Of a stretch of DNA of 33,148 bases, positions 25,702 to 33,148 are shown piece after piece. A program made the translations under genes and the position numbers. Position 1 is the stretch's first letter, and each line of letters opens with the position of its first letter. The stretch is from Pirellula staleyi DSM 6068 (GTDB lineage Bacteria; Planctomycetota; Planctomycetia; Pirellulales; Pirellulaceae), in contig CAMBSL010000037.1 of assembly GCA_945870455.1 (NCBI GenBank), positions 1-33,148 on the forward strand. The letters run 5' to 3'. The notes beneath the pieces are model-generated. The model ran no database searches and had not been told where the DNA came from. It saw nothing but the letters and a program-made list of their open reading frames with translations.

Positions 25702-26066
25702 AACGTTACTTCTTCTGGAAGATGGAAAATTTGACTGACGGGAACCAAACTATTCTCGAGTCAAAGTTGAACTAGCATACCTGTCCGGTGTTAATGTTGC
25801 AGTATTGGCAGCTGCCAAACCTTGTAGGAATCAATAGAAATCGTCACGAAAGTGGGTTGGGCTCCCAGGTTTGGGCTCCATTTTTGGGGCTTCTCGGCCT
25901 CATCTTTACTCACATTTCATGGCACCCAAAGACCGAGATTTCAGACTTTTCGCGCTCTTTCTCAGTCTCAAGGACCGTTGCATTGCGTGACATGGAGTTG
26001 CTTTCCAGGGAGACTCGTGCGGTTATACTGCTATGTTCATTGAGTTCTTGGGCTCGGAGATAACGA
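25702..26066. other. Spacer between divergent genes
   Basis: No gene is supported in these 365 bases between the RIO kinase and SDR epimerase starts. It should contain both promoters. A possible -10-like TATACT lies in the GGTTATACTGC tract just before the epimerase, but no matching -35 at proper spacing is evident. An apparent plus-strand frame (25788-26063) is Trp/Ser/Leu-rich and not convincing. Confidence 0.4.
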
Positions 26067-26948
26067 ATGAGAATCCTTTTCACCGGCGGTTCTGGCAAAG
26101 CTGGACGCCATGTTGTTGCGCACTTAGTCGAGCAGGGGCAACGAGTGCTGAATTTGGACCTGACTCAAGCTAACATCCCAGGTGCCTATGATTTGACAGT
26201 CGATTTGACAGACGCCGGTCAAGTTTTTTCCGCCATGTCGGGCATCACTTGGTTCGACGAGTTGGATTCTGGGGAGGGAGTTCCTAAGTTTGATGCGGTG
26301 ATCCATTTCGCCGCCATTGCGAGGATACAACTGCGTCCAGATCCTGAGTGTTTTCGGATCAACACAGTTTCAACTTACAACGTACTGGAGGCTGCAGTGA
26401 AGCTGCGCGTGCCGAAGATCTTGTTTGCGTCTTCGGAGACGACATACGGAATTTGTTTTGCTCATGGCGAAGTAGTTCCGGACTATATCCCGGTCGATGA
26501 GGAACATCCCACGGTTCCGCACGACGCCTATGCCATGTCCAAAGTTTGCAACGAGATTTGCGGTCACTGCTTTCATGCACGATCCGGTGCGGAAATTTAC
26601 GCGCTCCGTCTCAACAATGTGATCGAACCGCATGAGTACGCGGACCTTGCTCCGCAGTGGCGATCCAACGCTGCCAGCCGTCGCCGAAATATTTTCGCTT
26701 ATATCGACACTCGGGACCTCAGTCATTTTATTGACTGCGCCCTTGCCGCAGACGGGCTTGGCTACCAAGTCTTTAACGTCGCGAACGCGGACTCGTCCGT
26801 GGGTGCCACCAGCACCGAACTGATTGCTAAGTTCTATTCCGGTGTGCTTCTGAAACGTGAACTCGGCGAATTTGAGACTTTTTACTCAATCGACAAAGCC
26901 CGTCAAATGTTGGGCTTTTCGCCGCAGTCCCGCTGGCGCGAGAGTTAG
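26067..26948 (+). CDS. NAD-dependent epimerase/dehydratase (extended SDR)
   Basis: The product has 293 residues. It has the Rossmann motif GGSGKAGRHV (7-16), an Asp after beta-2 (NLDLTQ) favouring NAD, DAVIHFAAIA (76-85), and the catalytic triad region: Ser122/123 in FASSETTYG and Tyr155/Lys159 in YAMSK. The C-terminal substrate lobe contains YIDTRDLSHFIDCAL and QVFNVANADS. This is a nucleotide-sugar epimerase/reductase-like fold, and the substrate is unknown. The N-terminal half is interrupted by a slightly long loop (ITWFDELDSGEGVPKF). It converges on the arylsulfatase genes, with a hairpin in the 53-base spacer. Confidence 0.88.
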   Translation: MRILFTGGSGKAGRHVVAHLVEQGQRVLNLDLTQANIPGAYDLTVDLTDAGQVFSAMSGITWFDELDSGEGVPKFDAVIHFAAIARIQLRPDPECFRINTVSTYNVLEAAVKLRVPKILFASSETTYGICFAHGEVVPDYIPVDEEHPTVPHDAYAMSKVCNEICGHCFHARSGAEIYALRLNNVIEPHEYADLAPQWRSNAASRRRNIFAYIDTRDLSHFIDCALAADGLGYQVFNVANADSSVGATSTELIAKFYSGVLLKRELGEFETFYSIDKARQMLGFSPQSRWRES

Positions 26949-26953
26949 CGTAG

Positions 26954-26981
26954 CACAGGCTAGCAGCGCTAGCAGCCTGTG
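26954..26981. terminator. Hairpin between convergent genes
   Basis: CACAGGCT and AGCCTGTG form a perfect 8-bp stem around TAGCAGCGCTAGC-type inner sequence, which itself contains two GCTAGC/AGCGCT self-complementary words. It fills the 53-base gap between two stop codons, so a bidirectional terminator or REP-like element is likely. No T-tract follows. Confidence 0.5.
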
Positions 26982-27001
26982 ATACGTGAGATCCAGCGGA
27001 A

Positions 27002-29407
27002 CTATTCCGGTTGGCCAAGTTCAACGACTACTTTTTCGATCTTGCCCGTAAACGTGAATGGCAGCTTGTAAGTGAAGTCAACGGCTGAACCAGAGTCCAT
27101 GCCCACGTCGACCCCTTCGCCGAGCGAAAACTGAAGCGGTACCGTTTTGGGAATTTTCCCCTCGCCTACTTTCTTGCCGTTGGCCGTGATCACCACCGAC
27201 GCGGGTTTACCACGCTCTCCTGGTTTGCCTTGGTATGCAAAGTTAATCGACAATCTGACTTTCCCCTTGGGCAGAGGCTCGCTGGTGATGGTAGTGCGGT
27301 CAATCGCCAAGTAGTTATAGACGAAGTTCGCTTTGCCATCGCGAAGATAGATCCCTAATCCGCCGGTCAGTCCGCCATGGGTATAGATCATCCCTTCTGC
27401 ACCGGAATCAGGAATCTCGATATCGGCAGTGATCGAAAACGATTTGTTCAGCACTGGTGGCGATGCACCATCAGGTAGCGCAATTTGACCTGGATAGTAC
27501 GTGAATTTGCTCCGCTTGCCCGCAAGACTTGGCCGCCCCTGCAGTTCGGAGTTGAGTCGCTCGACCGCCCGCCAGTCCAATGGTAGCACATGATACTTCT
27601 CTGCTTCTTTCCAGAACAACGCTTCGAGCTCTTTGACCTTGTCCGGGTTTTGGCTGGCTACGTTATCCGCTTGAGTGAAGTCTTTATTGATATTGTAGAG
27701 TTCCCACTTGGCATTAATTGGATCGAAGTCACCTCGGACCGGTGCCCACGGAACAAAGCTGCGGCTCGAAGCCATCCAGCCCTCATGGTAAATGCCCCGA
27801 TTGACAAGCAATTCAAAGTATTGAGTTGGCCGCGTTTCGGATGCACTCGCCTCGGTGAGGCTCTTTAGAAAGCTCGCTCCTTCGATCGGCTTTTGCACGA
27901 TTCCGTTCAGAGTTGCCGGGGGCGAAACGCCAATCGCTTCGTACAGAGTCGGTACAAGATCGATCACATGTAGGAACTGACTGCGAATGCCTCCCTTGTC
28001 CTTGATCTTGGCAGGCCACGAGACAACCATCGGATTGCGAGTGCCCCCGAAGTGGCTCGCAACCTGCTTGGTCCATTGAAATGGCGTATTCATGGCGTGA
28101 GCCCACGCGCTTGGGAAGTGATTAAACCATTTTGGGCCACCGATTTCATCAATATGTTTCAGGTTGTCTTCCCAGTCTTCGGGAAAGCCATTGAAGAAGA
28201 GATTCTCGTTGAGGCTGCCCTCCAACCCACCTTCGGCACTCGATCCGTTATCACCGACGATGTAAATGAAGATCGTGTTTTCCGCATTCGGCATCGCTTT
28301 GACAGCATCGACGACACGTCCCATGTGATGGTCGACGTGGGCGGAGAATCCCGCAAATGTTTCCATCATGCGAGCATAGACTTTCTTTTGCCCCGCATTG
28401 AGCGAATTCCAGGCGGGCAGACCTTCGCTGCGGGCGGTCAATTTAGCATCCTTTGGCACTACGCCGATGGCTTGCTGTCGCTTGAAAGTCTCTTCGCGAT
28501 ACACGTCCCAGCCTGCATCGAACTTGCCCGTGAATCTGTCGATCCATTCCTTGGGTGCGTGATGCGGGGAATGGTTGGCGCCAGGTGCCACATACAAGAA
28601 GAATGGTTTATCAGGAGCGATGCTTGTCACTTGTCTCGTCCAGGCGATCGCCTTGTCCGCAAGGTCCTCGGTTACGTGGTAGTTTGGATTTTCGCTCTTG
28701 GGAACAAGATTGCGGTTTTCAAAAAGAATGGGGTCCCACTGATTGATGTCCCCAGCATTGAAACCATAGAAGTAGTCGAAACCAAGTCCATTGGCCCAAC
28801 GATCAAAGGGACCCGCCGCGCTCGTCTCCCAAGCTGGCGTGTTATGGTTCTTGCCGATCCAGGCCGTTCCATAACCGTTCTGACGTAAAACTTCTCCAAT
28901 CGTGCCGCAACTCTTAGGCAACACACAGGTATAGCCCTCATACCCGGTGGCAGCTTCCGTAATCACGCCTGTTGCAGCGGAATGATGATTGCGGCCAGTG
29001 ATTAGGGCCGCCCGAGTAGGACTGCATAGTGCCGTCGTGTGAAATCGGTTGTACTTCAGGCCTTCGGCAGCGAGTTTATCCAGAGTCGGTGAGGGAATGC
29101 CGCCTCCAAATGCCGAGTATTGACCAAACCCCGAATCGTCCAACAAAATCAATACGACATTCGGAGCATTCGCAGGTGCTTTTATCGGTTGTGGAAATTG
29201 CGGCGGGTCGGAGTCCTTGTAGGTCTTTCCGACTTTGCCCTTGAACTCAAAATCGGCTCGGGGCAAGCTCTTCGTTGTGGCTTGCTCGCGAGCCGGATCG
29301 GTCGTCGGCTGCTGGGCAGTGACCTCAGGTATTGAAACAATTAGTGCGACGCCGATGAACAGCCCACAACGGACTGTTCTTTGGTTTGCGAACTTGATCA
29401 AATTCAT
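27002..29407 (-). CDS. Arylsulfatase (formylglycine-dependent, secreted)
   Basis: The product has 801 residues with a signal peptide at about 12-32 (CGLFIGVALIVSIPEVTAQQ). The sulfatase core begins NVVLILLDDSGFGQYSAFGG with metal ligands D90/D91. The modification motif is CSPTR (128-132) within TTALCSPTRAALITGRNHHS, so Cys128 would become formylglycine. Further signatures are GYGTAWIGKNHNTP and GDNGSSAEGGLEGSLNE. A C-terminal strand-rich region (SFSITADIEIPDSGAEGM to the end) looks like a concanavalin-like add-on. It hydrolyses sulfate esters, presumably of sulfated polysaccharide. GKNHN replaces the more usual GKWHN around the active-site Lys/His. It has a close paralogue 88 bases upstream. 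No maturase is in the window. Confidence 0.92.
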   Translation of the reverse strand: MNLIKFANQRTVRCGLFIGVALIVSIPEVTAQQPTTDPAREQATTKSLPRADFEFKGKVGKTYKDSDPPQFPQPIKAPANAPNVVLILLDDSGFGQYSAFGGGIPSPTLDKLAAEGLKYNRFHTTALCSPTRAALITGRNHHSAATGVITEAATGYEGYTCVLPKSCGTIGEVLRQNGYGTAWIGKNHNTPAWETSAAGPFDRWANGLGFDYFYGFNAGDINQWDPILFENRNLVPKSENPNYHVTEDLADKAIAWTRQVTSIAPDKPFFLYVAPGANHSPHHAPKEWIDRFTGKFDAGWDVYREETFKRQQAIGVVPKDAKLTARSEGLPAWNSLNAGQKKVYARMMETFAGFSAHVDHHMGRVVDAVKAMPNAENTIFIYIVGDNGSSAEGGLEGSLNENLFFNGFPEDWEDNLKHIDEIGGPKWFNHFPSAWAHAMNTPFQWTKQVASHFGGTRNPMVVSWPAKIKDKGGIRSQFLHVIDLVPTLYEAIGVSPPATLNGIVQKPIEGASFLKSLTEASASETRPTQYFELLVNRGIYHEGWMASSRSFVPWAPVRGDFDPINAKWELYNINKDFTQADNVASQNPDKVKELEALFWKEAEKYHVLPLDWRAVERLNSELQGRPSLAGKRSKFTYYPGQIALPDGASPPVLNKSFSITADIEIPDSGAEGMIYTHGGLTGGLGIYLRDGKANFVYNYLAIDRTTITSEPLPKGKVRLSINFAYQGKPGERGKPASVVITANGKKVGEGKIPKTVPLQFSLGEGVDVGMDSGSAVDFTYKLPFTFTGKIEKVVVELGQPE

Positions 29408-29447
29408 TTTTTAGGTTCTCCCCTAGTTTTCTCAAGTTTATGAGCTC

Positions 29448-29486
29448 TGCACCGTAGTCATGCACCGTAGTCGTTGATCGTCAACG
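29448..29486. repeat. 13-bp tandem duplication plus hairpin between sulfatase genes
   Basis: TGCACCGTAGTCA (29448-29460) is repeated directly at 29461-29472 with one terminal base changed. It is followed by CGTTGA-TCG-TCAACG (29472-29486), a perfect 6-bp stem. Both lie in the 88-base spacer separating the two arylsulfatase genes. Confidence 0.8.
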
Positions 29487-29495
29487 CTTGAAACA

Positions 29496-31880
29496 CTACT
29501 TGATTCGGAATTCTACCTTATCGATCGTTCCCGTAAACGGAAATGCACCCTTGCCCTTGTAGGCTGGGTCGACTGGCGTAATGGAATCACGACCAACCTC
29601 AAAGGGTTCAAGACCATGCCGGAAAGTTGAGCGTTCTACCTTGCCTTCACCAGCTGGCTGACCGTTAACAAATAACTTCAATGTACCCGAGCCTTGTGGT
29701 GATCCATCCGGTGTAAAGTCGGTGCTCAACGTTACCTTTCCCTCAGGCAACGTCTTGGTGCCTTGAATGGTCACATCCGCAACATCAAAAAAGGTATAGC
29801 GAAAGACCGGCTTGTTCTCGGTGACATACAAAGACCACCCTGCGGAAAAGGCTCCAGCACAAGTGACAACTCCCTCGGCTCCGCCTTTTGGGACGATTAG
29901 CTCTGCCGTCATCGTCAGCGGACGTGGAAAGAGTTGTGGTCCAATCGGTTCGGGAAGCGAAACACTATTGCCATAGTAGGTCCAACTTGTCTTTGGCTTA
30001 CCAGCGATTCGCAAACTAGGATCCATCCGCTCGGAGAACCGTGGATCAAGAGGTAGGACATCGTATTTCTTCGCCTCAGCAATGAACTTTGCCTTGAGCT
30101 CCTCGAGCTTGGCAGGCATCTTTGCCGCTAAGTCATCTGCCTCGCTAAAATCCTGATCGACGTTGTACAATTCCCAGGGAGCGGTCAGGAACCCATCGCC
30201 ACGTCCCATCGTCTCCCATGGCAAACTATACTTGCTGCAAGCGACCCAACCTTCATGATAGATCGCTCGATTCGTTGCTAGTTCAAAGTACTGCGTCGTT
30301 CGTCGATCTTTTGCTTTCGCATCGTCGAATGAATAGACCATCGAAACACCTTCGATCGGTTTCTGGGCGATTCCGTTGACAACCTTCGGTTCCGCAATCT
30401 TGGCCGCTTCTAAAATGGTCGGGACCACATCGATCACATGATGGAACTGATTGCGCAGCTCACCTTTGGCTTTGATTCCCTTGGGCCAATGGACCACCAT
30501 CGGATTGCGTGTTCCGCCGAAGTGGCTAGCAACTTGTTTGGTCCATTGAAAGGGAGCGTCCATGGCCCAGGCCCATCCCACAGGCACGTGTGGCTCGCTG
30601 GTCGGCCCACCGATTTCGTCGATTCTCTTGATGGAGCTCTCCAGTCCCAATTGGACGCCCAGCAAACTGGCTATCTCACTGAACGTGCCTTCCAGTCCAC
30701 CTTCGGCGCTCGCGCCATTGTCGCCGACAACATACATAACGAGGGTGTTGTCGAGCTCACCGGACACTTGCAAACTTTCGATCAATCGACCGACCTCGAA
30801 ATCGGTGTAAGCCATATACGCGGCGTAGTTTTCCATAAGTCGCAAGTAGACCTTTTTCGCATCGGCCGACTGAGTGGCCCACGCTGGCACCTCCTTGGGT
30901 CGTGGAGTGAGTTTGGTTCCTTTGGGGATGATTCCTATCTCGATCTGCTTGGCATGAGTCAATTCGCGTTGCTTGTCCCAACCATGGTCGAACTTGCCAA
31001 TGAATTTTTGGAGCCAATCCTTGGGAGCATGGTGCGGGGCATGGATGCCCGACGTACTGAAGTAGTTGAACCAAGGCTTGTCCGGCGATGCTGCACGAAT
31101 GTTGCGAGTCCACGCGATCGCTTCGTCGGTCATGTCGGCGGTGAAATGATAGCCTTGTTCGGGCATCTTTGGCTGAGGCACTGCGGACGTGTTACGGTAA
31201 AGAACGGGGTAGTATTGGTGCGTCTCGCCTTGGTTGAATCCGTAGAAGTAATCGAAGCCAAGCCCTGTCGGCCAGCGGTCGAACGGACCAGCAGGGCTGA
31301 TATCCGGCTCAGGGGTATTGTGCCATTTGCCGAACATCGCGGTGGCGTAACCGTTGTCTCGCAAAACTTGCGAAACCAAGGCCGTGCTCTTTGGAATGAC
31401 ACCGGTGTAGCCAGGATACCCGGTTCCCATTTCGATGATGACGCCGGTAGCGATCGAGTGATGGTTCCTGCCTGCTAGCAGCGCGCCACGAGTCGGACTG
31501 CACAAAGCCGTGGTGTGAAAGCGATTGTACTTGAGTCCATTGTTCGCCAGCTTGTCCATGTGCGGTGTCGGCACCGGACCGCCAAACGTCGAACACATTC
31601 CAAAGCCGACATCGTCAAGCAATATCAACAAGACATTCGGACTTCCCTTTGACGCCTGAACAGACTCCGGAAAATCTGGCTTCGAATCTTTGTAGGATTC
31701 TCCAATCTTTCCCTTAAAAATCGGATCCGGTTTTGGCAACTGCAAGCCACCATCTTGTGCAGAAGTCAGTTTGCTATTTTGCGCCATCAATGTGTTCGTA
31801 CCGTCCATCGTTGCTACGACAAACACCAACAGCATGACCTGAAAACAACACAACCAATGAAAACTACGTTGGCTTAACAT
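29496..31880 (-). CDS. Arylsulfatase paralogue (formylglycine-dependent, secreted)
   Basis: I use ATG 31880 over the TTG two codons upstream, giving 794 residues. The signal peptide is at about 8-33 (LCCFQVMLLVFVVATMDGTN). The core begins PNVLLILLDDVGFGMCSTFG with the Asp pair. The modification motif CSPTR is at 127-131 within TTALCSPTRGALLAGRNHHS. The canonical GYATAMFGKWHNTPE is present, in contrast to the downstream copy. GDNGASAEGGLEGTFSE and the C-terminal strand-rich domain match the downstream gene throughout, so the two arose by tandem duplication and later diverged. Both genes read the same way and are probably co-transcribed, with this one first. Confidence 0.92.
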   Translation of the reverse strand: MLSQRSFHWLCCFQVMLLVFVVATMDGTNTLMAQNSKLTSAQDGGLQLPKPDPIFKGKIGESYKDSKPDFPESVQASKGSPNVLLILLDDVGFGMCSTFGGPVPTPHMDKLANNGLKYNRFHTTALCSPTRGALLAGRNHHSIATGVIIEMGTGYPGYTGVIPKSTALVSQVLRDNGYATAMFGKWHNTPEPDISPAGPFDRWPTGLGFDYFYGFNQGETHQYYPVLYRNTSAVPQPKMPEQGYHFTADMTDEAIAWTRNIRAASPDKPWFNYFSTSGIHAPHHAPKDWLQKFIGKFDHGWDKQRELTHAKQIEIGIIPKGTKLTPRPKEVPAWATQSADAKKVYLRLMENYAAYMAYTDFEVGRLIESLQVSGELDNTLVMYVVGDNGASAEGGLEGTFSEIASLLGVQLGLESSIKRIDEIGGPTSEPHVPVGWAWAMDAPFQWTKQVASHFGGTRNPMVVHWPKGIKAKGELRNQFHHVIDVVPTILEAAKIAEPKVVNGIAQKPIEGVSMVYSFDDAKAKDRRTTQYFELATNRAIYHEGWVACSKYSLPWETMGRGDGFLTAPWELYNVDQDFSEADDLAAKMPAKLEELKAKFIAEAKKYDVLPLDPRFSERMDPSLRIAGKPKTSWTYYGNSVSLPEPIGPQLFPRPLTMTAELIVPKGGAEGVVTCAGAFSAGWSLYVTENKPVFRYTFFDVADVTIQGTKTLPEGKVTLSTDFTPDGSPQGSGTLKLFVNGQPAGEGKVERSTFRHGLEPFEVGRDSITPVDPAYKGKGAFPFTGTIDKVEFRIK

Positions 31881-32043
31881 TATCAAAAAAACTTTCAGCG
31901 GAGAGTCGTGGATGATTTCTTAATAGAGTGCGGTTTTTTCCTGATCCTCTCGGGGTTTTTTCCCGCAATATGATTCTAGCACAGCCCCAATCATGTTTCA
32001 ACTAGGGGCACGGATTGCAAGTTTTGTTGCACCGTGTAATCAA
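31881..32043. other. Sulfatase 5' spacer
   Basis: No gene is seen. Two GGTTTTTTCC words occur as direct repeats around 31933-31970 upstream of the sulfatase start. Any sulfatase promoter should lie here, but no clear promoter boxes are visible. Confidence 0.35.
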
Positions 32044-32252
32044 GTTACCAGGCTCTGCCTCGTAACTAGAGTGCAAGCGAGGCTCCACCTCGCCGAAATG
32101 ATCTTATGATTGTGAATTCGGGAGGCAGGAGCCTCCACACCAATGCGTTCCCAGGCAGAACCGCAGAGCCTGGGAACGAGTAGTCTCCTGTGCGACGTTT
32201 ATTCCAATCAGTGGCATCAGGATCGCAAAGAGTGCGAAGTGGAATCGCACTC
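32044..32252. repeat. Cluster of five hairpins
   Basis: The hairpins, in order, are: GTTAC...GTAAC (32044-32066); GCGAGG-CTCCA-CCTCGC (32077-32093); GGAGGC-AGGA-GCCTCC (32121-32136); CGTTCCCAGGC with GCCTGGGAACG (32146-32178, 11-bp perfect stem); and GAGTGCGA with TCGCACTC (32230-32252, 8-bp perfect stem). The words ACCAGGCTCTGCCT and CGTTCCCAGGC recur within the cluster. The form matches dispersed palindromic spacer repeats known from planctomycetes and cyanobacteria. No coding potential was seen. Confidence 0.8.
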
Positions 32253-32273
32253 TGGTTTGCATTAGTAACAAAA

Positions 32274-32591
32274 TTAATTCTTAAAGACGGACAGAATTGC
32301 GATTGCTTTGTCCAGGCCACCGGCTGCTTCGACAAAATTTTTCATGGAAGCATATAGATCCGCGGTGGCTAAAGGACTTGCCGCAGCCGTCTTGACTTTG
32401 GTAGCGCCTGGTTTAGGACCACGTTTCTTGCCCGACCCCTTCGGGCTCTTTCGAAATATTTGGTAAACGAGTGGAGCAGAAACAGCAATTCCATTCTTCT
32501 CCAATTGTGCGACGATTTCGGGTGCGCTTAGCTCGGGATTTTTCGTGTGAAGCTCACGGATAGCTGCGGATTTGTTCATGCCTTTTTTCAT
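32274..32591 (-). CDS. Small basic helix-turn-helix-like protein
   Basis: I chose ATG 32591 (MKKGMNKSAAIRELHTKNPE, 105 residues) because AGGAAG lies just before it. The frame extends to a TTG at 32633. Residues 5-50 look like a helix-turn-helix: SAAIREL, LSAPEIVAQLEKNGI and SAPLVYQIFRKS. They are followed by a basic Gly/Lys linker (KGSGKKRGPKPG) and a C-terminal helix (DLYASMKNFVEAAGGLDKAI). Small proteins of this form recur in planctomycetes, and a DNA-binding role is inferred only from the fold pattern and charge. It is flanked by the hairpin cluster and the AlkB gene. Confidence 0.72.
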   Translation of the reverse strand: MKKGMNKSAAIRELHTKNPELSAPEIVAQLEKNGIAVSAPLVYQIFRKSPKGSGKKRGPKPGATKVKTAAASPLATADLYASMKNFVEAAGGLDKAIAILSVFKN

Positions 32592-32711
32592 TTTCTTCCT
32601 AGTAGGTTTGGGTAACTCTTGGTGAACCGACAATTGTAGCTAGAAACAGCAAAAGTTGCACGCAAAAGTTTCTGTTACTTACTATTTGTTTACACTACCT
32701 ATTTGGTTACA

Positions 32712-33148
32712 CTATCTATTTCTATTTGGTTCCACTACCTGCCGGAATGTCAAGTTGATCCGCTCACCCACATTAAGTTTGGTCTTGGGGACTTCGTGTT
32801 GCCAAAACTGCTGCATGGTGCCAGCCATGATGATGAGCGTTCCGTTGCCTGCGAGGAATGTTTGGGTGTCTCTAGTAATGTTGTGCCTGATGCGAAATTT
32901 TCTCGTTGCCCCCAAGGACAGGGAGCCAATCAAGTTCCCGATTTCAGGTTCGTCGTCCGCGTGCCAGCCCATGCTATCCGATCCGGATCGATATCGATTA
33001 AGTAGGCAGTAATTGTACTCACCCTGAATGGCCTCGATCTTTTCTTTGATCTCAAGCAACGTGGCAGTCCAGGCGAGTGCCACATTCTCGATATGTGAGT
33101 AACGGTAAGTGACGCCAGGATCACCATAGGACGCTATCAATCGCGGTT
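32712..33148 (-). CDS. AlkB-family 2-oxoglutarate/Fe(II) dioxygenase (5' end outside window)
   Basis: The frame is open through the right edge, reading ...PRLIASYGDPGVTYRYS, so the N-terminus is missing and about 145 residues are visible. The family motifs are NYCLLNRYRSGSDSMGWHAD and HADDEPEIG (Fe ligands His and Asp), SLSLGATRKFRIRH, the distal iron His in QQFWQHEVPK, and the 2-oxoglutarate-binding RINLTFRQV. AlkB enzymes oxidatively remove alkyl groups from 1-methyladenine and 3-methylcytosine in DNA or RNA. The HADDE and NYCLLNRYR wording resembles the ALKBH2/3-type branch more than E. coli AlkB. Its operon context lies outside the window. Confidence 0.9.
   Translation of the reverse strand, partial: PRLIASYGDPGVTYRYSHIENVALAWTATLLEIKEKIEAIQGEYNYCLLNRYRSGSDSMGWHADDEPEIGNLIGSLSLGATRKFRIRHNITRDTQTFLAGNGTLIIMAGTMQQFWQHEVPKTKLNVGERINLTFRQVVEPNRNR

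Noticed and set aside
25788..26063. Plus-strand frame before the SDR gene
   Set aside because: Composition is Trp/Leu/Ser-rich without domain signs, and it lies in the promoter spacer of two divergent genes.
28052..28888. Plus-strand frame (278 codons) opposite the downstream sulfatase
   Set aside because: Same reason: it mirrors conserved sulfatase motifs and resembles the antisense frame of the paralogue.
30438..31478. Long plus-strand frame (346 codons) opposite the upstream sulfatase
   Set aside because: It is antisense to a well-supported sulfatase core and its translation has no family features. It is a codon-composition shadow.

Overview
The window looks like a chromosomal segment from a planctomycete, most likely the Pirellulaceae (Rhodopirellula/Pirellula-like). 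This is inferred from gene content: two tandem formylglycine arylsulfatases, secreted PQQ-like beta-propeller proteins, a DUF1080 protein, a separate NAD(P)HX dehydratase, a Tat-type DJ-1/PfpI protein, and gene spacers full of short palindromes. Composition looks moderate and even. I saw no tRNA, rRNA, CRISPR array, transposase or phage gene.

Left part (1-7.8 kb). The 3' part of a PQQ-like propeller gene overlaps a signal peptidase I gene by 4 bases. The peptidase is unusual: a CxxC...CxxC zinc ribbon follows its catalytic serine, and a long insert contains an in-frame 18-bp minisatellite. Next come a secreted DUF1080 protein and a Tat-type DJ-1/PfpI protein 4 bases apart, then an enolase-superfamily enzyme resembling cis-3-hydroxy-L-proline dehydratase. 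It converges on nnrD (minus strand), and a thiolase is divergent from nnrD.

Middle (7.8-18.3 kb). A 17-bp tandem array starts inside the thiolase 3' end, and a near-identical copy lies at the end of the next gene, a 90-residue orphan. A gene-poor stretch follows, with a palindromic element and a frameshifted small gene. Then a six-gene minus-strand operon runs from about 18.27 kb to 8.99 kb with almost no spacing: small acidic cytoplasmic protein, one-pass membrane propeller protein, TPR plus family-5 solute-binding protein, large secreted protein, receiver domain with Asn at the phosphorylation site, and a Fur-family regulator. The layout suggests an envelope assembly tied to a cytoplasmic regulatory pair. 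No ABC permease or ATPase accompanies the binding protein. This is the best candidate here for an undescribed system, but its function is not evident from sequence.

Right part (18.6-33.1 kb). This holds a HerA-like ATPase with a C-terminal coiled coil, a glucose-1-dehydrogenase-like MDR enzyme, a COG1579 coiled-coil zinc-ribbon protein, a secreted TPR protein, a bacterial RIO kinase, an extended SDR epimerase, two tandem arylsulfatases, a cluster of five hairpins, a small helix-turn-helix-like protein, and an AlkB-family dioxygenase cut by the right edge.

All calls come from reading translated sequence and motifs. No database search was run.
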